Assembly: GCA_005773095.1 (NCBI GenBank)
Contig: SXHT01000116.1
Coordinates: forward strand, 1 to 11,135
Reading direction: 5' to 3'
DNA from: Planctomycetaceae bacterium
Lineage (GTDB): Bacteria; Planctomycetota; Planctomycetia; Pirellulales; PALSA-1355
DNA length: 11,135 bases
Under the pieces are notes generated by a model. The model had not been told where the DNA came from and searched no databases. It saw only the letters and a program-made list of their open reading frames with translations. Of this stretch, positions 1-5,879 are shown in pieces; positions within the stretch are counted from its first letter, which is position 1, and every line of letters begins with the position of its first letter. The position numbers and the translations under genes were made by a program.

Positions 1-343
1 ATTGGGCAACCAGCGGCGCGCAAGTCCCTACAACCGGCACGACCCGCACTGTCGGACTCTGCTTCGCGCGCGAGAAGGTGACCTCAGCACGGTCACCGCG
101 AAGCGGTTTAGTTCAACTTGTTAGTAGCCCAGTGTAGCCATGAATATCCTGGGGTTGCGCGTGGTTTTACTCGGGAAATCGACCCATCGCAAGAATAATT
201 TTGCGTTGGGACGAGATGTCTCGATAATGGCAGTGAACTGCCCGCCGCGAGGCCCGCCATGAGTCTCAAACGCACTCTTGCTCTCGTCAATGCCGCTCCG
301 TTGTCGGACAACGACCGTCAGTGGTTTCCCAGACGGTTGTGCG
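1..343. other. Stretch without a recognisable gene
   Basis: Apart from the hairpin at 61-104 I see nothing certain here. Short open frames exist on the minus strand (stops near 108 and 121), but their translations match no family I recognise, and the longer one runs antisense through the integrase remnant. An intact integron integrase would have its N-terminal half here, upstream of the fragment starting near 344. I could not find that half in any frame, so it was deleted, replaced or eroded beyond recognition. Confidence 0.5.
61..104. repeat. Bulged 14-bp hairpin
   Basis: The arms GCTTCGCG (61-68) and CGCGAAGC (97-104) pair perfectly, and inside them GTGACC (78-83) pairs with GGTCAC (91-96). 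This leaves a one-sided bulge at 69-77 and a 7-nt loop at 84-90. An alternative small hairpin, ACCGC-GAA-GCGGT, uses 95-107. No T-run follows on either strand, so a standard intrinsic terminator is unlikely. It lies beside the integron-integrase remnant, and integron attC sites also fold into bulged hairpins, but clear attC core ends (a GTTRRRY/RYYYAAC pair) are not present. Function unknown. Confidence 0.5.
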
Positions 344-622
344 CAATTGCACGAAAAAGACCTTGCCGAAGGAAGCGGCCGAGTGTGGCTGCCATTTGCC
401 TTGGCCAAGAAATATCCTAACGCAGACCGCCAGCTCGCCTGGCAGTAGGTATTTCCGGTCTCTCGTTTCGTGCGGCATCCACAAACCGGAATACTGTTAC
501 GGCACCACCTGCACGAAAGTGTCCTGGCGCCAATGCTCAAAGAGGCCCTACGCCGCGCGCCGATCAACAAGAAAGCCACGGCCCACAGTCTGCGGCACAG
601 TTTCGCCACGCATTAGCTCGAA
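344..622 (+). pseudogene. Integron-type integrase (IntI) C-terminal remnant
   Basis: Tyrosine recombinases of the IntI family integrate and excise gene cassettes at attC/attI sites. Reading codons in phase with CAC at 350-352 gives QLHEKDLAEGSGRVWLPFAL, then AKKYPNADRQLAWQ, a TAG at 446-448, VFPVSRFVRHPQTGILLRHH, then LHESVLAPMLKEALRRAPIN, KKATAHSLRHSFATH, and a second TAG at 614-616 followed by LE. The ALxxKYP...WQ(Y)VFP segment matches the extra region that separates integron integrases from XerC/D. RHH and HSLRHSFATH match the conserved block carrying the catalytic His and second Arg. The first TAG sits where the family usually has Tyr, the second where it has Leu. The N-terminal half and everything after the HxxR box, including the GH motif and nucleophilic Tyr, are missing. 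It is a dead fossil; the family call rests on recalled motifs. Confidence 0.8.
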
Positions 623-739
623 ACGGGGTCCGGCGGCCGGGCAGGTATCGTTCGGTGCCCGCAGTGCGCGCCGAGTAATACCGTCCCACGGCAAAAAACC
701 ACCTGCCGCATGGGGTGAGCACGACAAAATCCAACGCGG

Positions 740-1558
740 TCATACACGATCCGTTTGGGAAACGGATAGGGCTGAAAGAAACTCGTCGACGCCAATCAGG
801 CCACGACACTTAACATCACGACCGCGGACCAGAATGTACTGCCGGTCGAAAAGTTCGTTGGTCCGATAGTCAGGGTACTGTTTGGCGCCCATCTCACCGT
901 CGGCGCTCATGTAGCGGATCACCAGCACTCGGCGCCAGCGCGTCGAAGAAAGATTGGGGGGCGAGCTGTGCGGAATGAGGACGTGATGCATCCCCGCTTC
1001 GCCAGCCTTGAATCGGTACTCAACCTGTTGTTGCTCAATGTTCTTCGGGAGCGCATCCGGTTGAATCTCTTCGTCGAAGAACTCGTCGCCGGTCGGGCGC
1101 CGCCCAAATACTTGCTTATGCCAACGGGGCAAAACGTACATCGTGCCATTCTCCCGATCAACATCATCCAGCGCCAGCCACACCGACACCATCCGGCCGA
1201 CAACGTTCCAATACGTTCCGTCCTGATGCCAGGGGATCGCTCGTCCCGTGCGCGGTGGTTTGCAGATCAGGTGCGTCGACCAGAGCACAATATCCGAACC
1301 GATAACTTGCTCAACCGCGTCCAGCAGATCGTCGGAAACAGCCAGCTCCAACAGCCACCGCTCCTGCTGGTGAGCAGAGTAGATTTCGTCAGGACGAATC
1401 TCAGGGTTCAATTGAAAAAGCATTCGGTCCAGTTCCGCCCGTGCGCGCTCCACGGCTGCCGGCGGCATCAAGCTACCCAGCAAAAGATATCCCAACTCGT
1501 CGTACTGATGGGCCGCGTCGGAACGTAATCGCAGCGGGAGGGTCCAGCGTGCGGTCAT
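740..1558 (-). CDS. Phytanoyl-CoA dioxygenase (PhyH) family protein
   Basis: This 272-residue protein looks like a non-heme Fe(II)/2-oxoglutarate-dependent oxygenase of the PhyH family, whose members hydroxylate varied small molecules. The iron-binding HxD pair is His111/Asp113 in PWHQDGTYWN. The distal His is probably His197 in PHSSPPNLSSTRWRR, with the following Arg cluster (207-210) supplying the 2-oxoglutarate-binding Arg, then VLVIRYM as in many relatives. Length is normal for the family and all metal ligands are present, so it should be active. It is a soluble cytoplasmic protein with no signal peptide. The ATG start has no clear Shine-Dalgarno sequence. It stands alone: the nearest gene on its left is the dead integrase, and to its right are repeats. 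The substrate cannot be deduced. Confidence 0.88.
   Translation of the reverse strand: MTARWTLPLRLRSDAAHQYDELGYLLLGSLMPPAAVERARAELDRMLFQLNPEIRPDEIYSAHQQERWLLELAVSDDLLDAVEQVIGSDIVLWSTHLICKPPRTGRAIPWHQDGTYWNVVGRMVSVWLALDDVDRENGTMYVLPRWHKQVFGRRPTGDEFFDEEIQPDALPKNIEQQQVEYRFKAGEAGMHHVLIPHSSPPNLSSTRWRRVLVIRYMSADGEMGAKQYPDYRTNELFDRQYILVRGRDVKCRGLIGVDEFLSALSVSQTDRV
749..767. repeat. Perfect 8-bp hairpin at 3' end of the PhyH gene
   Basis: ATCCGTTT and AAACGGAT flank a 3-nt spacer, within the last codons of the PhyH-family gene. It could act as a transcript-end or stability hairpin, but no U-tract follows on the minus strand, so a true intrinsic terminator is not shown. Confidence 0.35.
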
Positions 1559-1703
1559 GGTGATTGATGACGGGGGATGCGCCAGATATTCGTTGGACGT
1601 CTTCGGCTCCGGAACAACTTCTTGAGAAGCGAGTGATAAGCGAACTCAGCGACGGTCGACATGAAAAAAGTCCATTGAACATTGAAATAGACTCGCTGAC
1701 CGC

Positions 1704-1720
1704 TGCGATTATGGTGCCAA
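1704..1720 (-). promoter_or_regulatory. Candidate sigma-54 (-24/-12) promoter
   Basis: On the minus strand the site reads TTGGCACCATAATCGCA. It has the YTGGCAC -24 element in full, GG and GC dinucleotides exactly 10 nt apart, and an A at the end of the -12 element; two consensus positions differ. Transcription would start near 1692 and read toward the PhyH-family gene, giving a leader of about 130 nt. No activator gene or binding site is seen nearby, so this is only a sequence match. Confidence 0.35.
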
Positions 1721-1768
1721 TTCTCGCCGTTGTCCACTCACCATCTCTGAAGAATGATCAGGTGCGCG

Positions 1769-1904
1769 GTAACCGTTCACGGGCCGGGGGACCGGCTCAT
1801 TTTCCCGGCGAATGGCGCGAGGTGCATCGTCCTGTCAGGAGGTTGTCCAACATGGTTCCCGGGAAAACGTGCCTGTCCTCCTCTCTTGGCCGGTGAACGG
1901 TTAC
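1769..1904 (+). repeat. MITE-like palindromic element, copy A
   Basis: The 136-bp element begins GTAACCGTTCACGGGCC and ends GGCCGGTGAACGGTTAC, a near-perfect terminal inverted repeat. Inside these ends is a second imperfect inverted pair built around CATTTTCCCG and CGGGAAAACG. The single strand could therefore fold into a long stem with an apical loop of about 50 nt. The element matches the reverse complement of copy B (2581-2715) along its whole length with scattered substitutions. It has no coding capacity. No target-site duplication is obvious. It could be a non-autonomous mobile element or a REP/BIME-type repeat. Confidence 0.75.
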
Positions 1905-1908
1905 AGGC

Positions 1909-1966
1909 GCATGGTCCTGTTGGCTGGTTGTCCAACATGGTTCGCGGGAAAACATGCCTGTCCCCC
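1909..1966 (+). repeat. Partial third copy of the MITE-like element
   Basis: These 58 bases repeat the centre and right arm of copy A (1824-1881) at a period of 85 bp, same orientation, with about eight differences. The shared core includes GGTTGTCCAACATGGTTC. The left arm and outer palindromic end are absent. It is either a tandem partial duplication or a truncated remnant of an adjacent full copy. Confidence 0.7.
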
Positions 1967-2085
1967 ACTCATGGCTCTCATTGCCCAGGCATGGCATCGG
2001 TTGAGCCTGGAGCGACGCGAGTTTGGTGACGCCGAATAGATGCACGCGAATCTCCTCGAATGTCCGCCTGGGAAGACTATGTCCG

Positions 2086-2224
2086 TGTCCTGGCCGCAAT
2101 AGCGGTGCTTCCCCCTGATTTTCTTGGCCCACCGGTCGTCAACTGTTTGGAATAGCGGGAACGAATCGGCGGCGGTCCGTTTTGACTTGCGAATCGTCAA
2201 CGTCTGAGTAGACTTGAACGGCAT
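2086..2224 (-). pseudogene. N-terminal fragment of a tyrosine recombinase
   Basis: From an ATG at 2224 the frame reads MPFKSTQTLTIRKSKR, then SFPLFQTVDDRWAKKIRGKH and RYCG. A stretch like FPLFPH..GRWAKKIRGKLHYFG is, from memory, the N-terminal signature of a large integrase/tyrosine-recombinase family in planctomycetes. After about residue 45 the likeness stops, and nothing of the SAM-like or catalytic domain follows in any frame. The start has a plausible Shine-Dalgarno (AAGGGG about 8 nt upstream), so the 5' end looks original and the rest was lost. The family call rests on one motif and needs a database search. It lies about 150 bp before tRNA-Phe, a typical integration target. Confidence 0.5.
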
Positions 2225-2372
2225 GGCATATCCCCTTCGGAACACGTTGCTGTCTCCTCCCCGGAACAAGCCAGTGGGTGTCCAGCGGGTGTCAGCCAGT
2301 AGGAAGGCAGTAGGGGCGACGGATTCCAGGGGAGGCAAATTACGCTGTTTTCTCGATGAAAACTGCTGATTC

Positions 2373-2445
<73 letters not shown>

Positions 2446-2580
2446 CTCATTTTCTCGCACTCAGCCGCAGACAGCGCTCGGCAAACGTCGTTCGCGACAA
2501 CCACAACGCCCGCGTCCAGGCTGAAAAACGAGACTTGACTTGCCCCCGAAACTTCGTCCATGATGTGGCCGCTGTCGCGC

Positions 2581-2715
2581 GTAACCGTTCACGGGCCAAG
2601 ACAGGGGACAGGCACATTTTCCCGAGAACCACGTTGGACAACCTTCTGACAGAACGATGCACCTCTCGCGAATTCGGCGGGAAAATGAGCCAGTCCCCGG
2701 CCCGTGAACGGTTTC
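2581..2715 (-). repeat. MITE-like palindromic element, copy B
   Basis: This 135-bp copy is inverted relative to copy A. Its ends are GTAACCGTTCACGGGCC and GGCCCGTGAACGGTTTC. The inner arms GGGGACAGGCACATTTTCCC and GGGAAAATGAGCCAGTCCCC pair with only two mismatches, so the element as a whole is a long interrupted palindrome. It lies 173 bp before the transporter start and could affect transcript ends there, though nothing shows this directly. Confidence 0.75.
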
Positions 2716-2820
2716 ATTTCCGGCTGGCCCAATCCACCTGGTATCCGACCGTTTCATCAGGCCAGGATTACAGCATGGGGATGCCACGTTGTGGCGGACG
2801 ATGGCCCTGCAATGGGCTGC

Positions 2821-2841
2821 GGTTGGATTGAAATTCCAACC
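2821..2841. promoter_or_regulatory. Inverted repeat, possible operator of the MFS gene
   Basis: GGTTGGA and TCCAACC form a perfect 7-bp inverted repeat around a 7-nt spacer. It ends 46 bp before the preferred ATG of the transporter gene, a position that would suit a repressor operator or a leader hairpin. No regulator gene is adjacent, so the role is a guess. Confidence 0.3.
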
Positions 2842-2887
2842 AGTGTTTCAGTCGCCGTGGCGATACGTACGGCTCGAAAGCGATTCG

Positions 2888-4222
2888 ATGCGCGACACAA
2901 CACTCTCTCGCAGCCAGGAGTCGCGCAATGTGGCGCTTTACACGTTAACCAATGGACTGACCTATCTGTCGGCGCCTGTAGTATACGTTGGAATCATGCA
3001 GGCAAGCTTGTGCAATGGCTTCGGCTCCTCGGATACGGTTGCGAACCTGCCGACCTCGGCCTTTTTTTTGGCCACCATGCTGCCGATCGTCGTCGCCTGG
3101 AGGTTTCACACCGTCTCCGCCGTACGGCCGGTGTTGTTCGCCTCGTACTCAATCATGGCGGTGGCTGGAGCGATCGTGGCAGCCGTATTGTATTGGCCGA
3201 TGCCAGTTTGGCTGCGACTGGCGACCGTTGTGGTTTATGGTGGGATGATCGGTCTCGGAATGGGAATAAGGAATGTGTTCATCTGGGAGGTTGTCAACCG
3301 CGGCATGTCACCGACAGGGCGAGGATTGGCCTATAGTCTGGCTTTTGGCATCGGCCCTTTGCTGGCCGTGGCCGGATCGCTAGGTGCGCAACTCTTGCTT
3401 ACCGGCGAGGTGGACTTGCCATGGATTTCCTCGTCGAGCGGCATTGTCATGAAAACGTTCAGCTTGGCTCCGCTCAGTTTTCCCTTGAACTTCGCACTAT
3501 TATTTGGCGCGACGGTTCCCATCCTGGGCGTGGCCGCCGCGCTAGCCGGTTGCTTTGTGCTGCCCCCTGCGATGTCCGAGGCTCCGCGGCCACCGTTTGT
3601 GTCGAGTTTGATAAGCGTTGGCAGCGAGATCCGCCAAGACCGTGTCCTGCTGTTTGCCGTACTGGCTTACTTGCTGGTCGATGCAGGATTCACGATCACC
3701 AATAACATGGCCTTGTATACCTCCGAGGCCTTAGGCAAACCACCCGAGGACTTCGCCGGCTATCAGAACGCTCTCAGATTCTCCTTCAAGATGGCGGGGG
3801 GGCTGCTGCTGGGCTGGTTGCTGGTCCGCACACATGCCAAGATGGGCATGCTCGTCACAGGAGGGCTGGTCCTGGCTGGCATCGCGTGGGTATTGCTGAC
3901 TCCAAACAATGCCTGGTTTCTCATCTGCTTCGGCCTCATGGGGGCAGGCGAGCTGTACGGAGTCTATTACCCCAATTATCTAATGAACCGGTCACATCCC
4001 GATCGGGTCCGGCACCACATGGCACTTCTCCAGTTGTTGAGTCTGGCGACTGCCCTGGTGCCCGCGGGGTTTGGGGCCATTTCGGACGAATTCGGATTGC
4101 ATGCCAGTTTTGTCGTTGCAGCCGGGGTCGTAGGGGCATCATTGGCTTTGATTGCCTTCGGCCTGCCGAGCAACCCGAGACTGGAATCGCACCGCCGATG
4201 GCCGGCTGAGGAGTCCGGGTGA
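2888..4222 (+). CDS. MFS transporter
   Basis: From ATG 2888 this is a 444-residue, very hydrophobic inner-membrane protein with about 12 predicted membrane segments, the usual size and layout of the major facilitator superfamily (proton- or ion-coupled carriers). A larger loop with charged residues (VSSLISVGSEIRQDR) separates the two halves. TM-like stretches include FFLATMLPIVVAW, VYGGMIGLGMGI and LLLGWLLVRTHAKMGMLV. Open frame continues upstream to TTG 2789 or ATG 2801. I prefer 2888 because MRDTTLSRSQESRN followed at once by the first membrane segment is a normal MFS N-terminus; no strong Shine-Dalgarno helps choose. The second half contains YYPNYLMNRSHPDRVRHH, which I do not recognise as a subfamily mark. 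Substrate unknown. It converges with the rbsA-like gene across 130 bp. Confidence 0.8.
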   Translation: MRDTTLSRSQESRNVALYTLTNGLTYLSAPVVYVGIMQASLCNGFGSSDTVANLPTSAFFLATMLPIVVAWRFHTVSAVRPVLFASYSIMAVAGAIVAAVLYWPMPVWLRLATVVVYGGMIGLGMGIRNVFIWEVVNRGMSPTGRGLAYSLAFGIGPLLAVAGSLGAQLLLTGEVDLPWISSSSGIVMKTFSLAPLSFPLNFALLFGATVPILGVAAALAGCFVLPPAMSEAPRPPFVSSLISVGSEIRQDRVLLFAVLAYLLVDAGFTITNNMALYTSEALGKPPEDFAGYQNALRFSFKMAGGLLLGWLLVRTHAKMGMLVTGGLVLAGIAWVLLTPNNAWFLICFGLMGAGELYGVYYPNYLMNRSHPDRVRHHMALLQLLSLATALVPAGFGAISDEFGLHASFVVAAGVVGASLALIAFGLPSNPRLESHRRWPAEESG

Positions 4223-4300
4223 CATGAACCGCAACCTGGAATCGATAAATACTGCAATCTGCCGAGAAAACAAGGAATGGAATGGCCTGCGATGCGGTTC

Positions 4301-4320
4301 CTGCGCTGGCTGGCGCGCAG
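4301..4320. repeat. Small hairpin between convergent genes
   Basis: CTGCGC and GCGCAG form a 6-bp stem with an 8-nt loop in the 130-bp gap between the MFS and rbsA-like stop codons. No T-run follows on either strand, so it is at best a weak bidirectional transcript-end structure. Confidence 0.25.
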
Positions 4321-4352
4321 CCATAATCTGACACGGATCTCTGGTGAAGCGC

Positions 4353-5879
4353 CTAATTCCGTTGAATGGCGGCTTCCATGATCAACTGTTCCGTGGCTTC
4401 GTGGCGGGCGAATTCTCCGGTTTGGCGGCCTTCGCAGAGGACCAGGATACGGTCGCTGACGGTGAGCAACTCAGGCAATTCGCTCGACGTAACGATGATG
4501 CCGATCCCCTGCCGGCAGAGCTGATGCATGAGCCGGTAGAGTTCCGCCTTGGCGCCGACATCAATCCCGCGGGTAGGATCGTCGAGCAGCAGCACATCGG
4601 GGCGTGTGAGCAGCCAGCGGCCGATGATCGCTTTTTGCTGATTGCCGCCGCTGAGGCTCATGATGGGCGCTTCGATGCCGGCACTTCTCAGACTGAGTCG
4701 CGTCGCACATTCGCTGGCGGATTTTGCCTCGATGGCATGGCGGACGATGCCAAAGCGCGCTGCGTCTTCGAGAGTGCAGATCGTCATATTCTCCCGGACC
4801 TTCAACTGCGAAAAAAGTCCCAACCGCTTGCGATCCTCGGTCACCATGGCCACACCCGCGGCGCGGGCCTCGGCGGGATGGCGAAATGCCATCGGCCTTC
4901 CTCGCAGAAGAATCTCGCCGCGAATTGGCTCGGTGGCTGCGCCAAACAAACATTCCAGCAGTTCCGTTCGACCGGCCCCCATCAGGCCCGCGATGCCCAG
5001 AATCTCGCCGCGCTGGAGGGTAAGACTGATGTTTTCCAGTCGCCATTTACGGGCGTGACCCGGCCAGGCCAGCGACAGGTTCCGCACTTCGAGCAACACA
5101 TCTCCCGGAATGCGGGAGTCATGGTGTTGGGCCTCTTCGATCTCGCGACCGACCATGGCGTGGGTCACTCGTCGCGGTGTGGTGTCAGAACGATGGACCG
5201 TCTCCACGTGTCGACCATCGCGAAGCACGGTGATACGATCGGCCAGGCGAAAGATTTCATCCATCTTGTGGGAGATGTACAAGATCGTGACGCCTCGTTG
5301 CCGCAGTCGCTCGATCACGCGAAACAGCCGTTCCACTTCTCCCTTGGTCAGCGCGCTGGTTGGCTCGTCCATGATCAGAATGGTCGCACGCAGCGACAGG
5401 GCCTTGGCAATTTCCACAAGCTGCTGGTCGCCGACGCGGAGCGTGCCGGCTTGCGTATCGGGGGAGATATGACACTCCAGTTGCCCGAGCAGCTCCGTCA
5501 CGGCGCGTTTCATGGCGGCATTATCGAGCAGGCCAAAGCGCGTTCGCAGCTCGCGGCCAAGAAAGATATTCGCGGCGGCGGAGAGCTGTTCGACGAGGTT
5601 GAGTTCCTGGTGAATGATGCTGACCCCGGCGCGTTCCGCAGCACGCGTACCGCTCAAGCGAACACTCTGGCCTCGGAGCAGGAAATCGCCATCGAACTCA
5701 GTGAGCACGCCAGAGAGGATTTTCATGAGCGTGCTCTTGCCGGCTCCATTCTCACCGACAATCGCGTGCAGTTCGCCCTCCTTGATATCGAGCGACACGT
5801 CGTCGAGCGCGACCACGCCCGCAAAGCGCTTGGTGATGTTGCGGGTGGCGATGATCGGTACCTCGGCCGTGGTGTTCAT
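4353..5879 (-). CDS. rbsA: Sugar ABC transporter ATP-binding protein, RbsA/MglA type
   Basis: This 508-residue double ATPase powers uptake of a monosaccharide by the CUT2 importer encoded upstream. First domain: Walker A GENGAGKST (42-50), Q-loop near IIHQEL (88-93), signature VGDQQ (149-153), Walker B ILIMDEP (167-173), and switch His in YISHKMDEI. Second domain: altered Walker A GLMGAGRT (298-305, Lys replaced by Arg as is usual in this family), signature LSGGNQQK (409-416), Walker B VLLLDDP (429-435) and TRGID. I chose ATG 5879 (MNTTAEVPIIATRNITKRF). The frame stays open to 6020, but that upstream part overlaps the permease gene and is not ABC-like. The start overlaps the permease stop as ATGA, which points to translational coupling. 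The symbol denotes family; the sugar is unproven. Confidence 0.93.
   Translation of the reverse strand: MNTTAEVPIIATRNITKRFAGVVALDDVSLDIKEGELHAIVGENGAGKSTLMKILSGVLTEFDGDFLLRGQSVRLSGTRAAERAGVSIIHQELNLVEQLSAAANIFLGRELRTRFGLLDNAAMKRAVTELLGQLECHISPDTQAGTLRVGDQQLVEIAKALSLRATILIMDEPTSALTKGEVERLFRVIERLRQRGVTILYISHKMDEIFRLADRITVLRDGRHVETVHRSDTTPRRVTHAMVGREIEEAQHHDSRIPGDVLLEVRNLSLAWPGHARKWRLENISLTLQRGEILGIAGLMGAGRTELLECLFGAATEPIRGEILLRGRPMAFRHPAEARAAGVAMVTEDRKRLGLFSQLKVRENMTICTLEDAARFGIVRHAIEAKSASECATRLSLRSAGIEAPIMSLSGGNQQKAIIGRWLLTRPDVLLLDDPTRGIDVGAKAELYRLMHQLCRQGIGIIVTSSELPELLTVSDRILVLCEGRQTGEFARHEATEQLIMEAAIQRN

Larger units (their letters stand above)
1559..2372. other. Gene-poor stretch with repeats and recombinase debris
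   Basis: This 0.8-kb stretch has no intact protein gene. It holds, in order, the candidate sigma-54 promoter, MITE-like copy A, a partial third copy, and on the minus strand a tyrosine-recombinase N-terminal fragment. Short open frames at 1555-1737 (minus) and 1754-2029 (plus) match nothing I recognise, and the second simply reads through the repeat copies. Confidence 0.6.
2446..2887. other. Intergenic stretch between tRNA-Phe and the MFS gene
   Basis: It contains MITE-like copy B and, nearer the transporter, an inverted repeat at 2821-2841. The bases from 2446 to 2580 show nothing recognisable. An open frame continuous with the transporter extends up to a TTG at 2789 and an ATG at 2801, but the extra residues do not resemble a transporter N-terminus. 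Confidence 0.5.

Noticed and set aside
121..609. Minus-strand open frame of 162 codons that could be a gene cassette product
   Set aside because: Most of it is antisense to the integrase fossil, and the remaining C-terminal part resembles nothing known. The TAACAAG at its end recalls attC ends, but the matching partner core is poor.
613..739. Continuation of the integron integrase after the second stop
   Set aside because: The expected LLxxGxDIRTVQxLLGH and YTH motifs do not appear in any frame; only vague codon matches exist.
968..1528. Plus-strand open frame of 186 codons
   Set aside because: It is antisense to the PhyH-family gene, which has all expected metal ligands.
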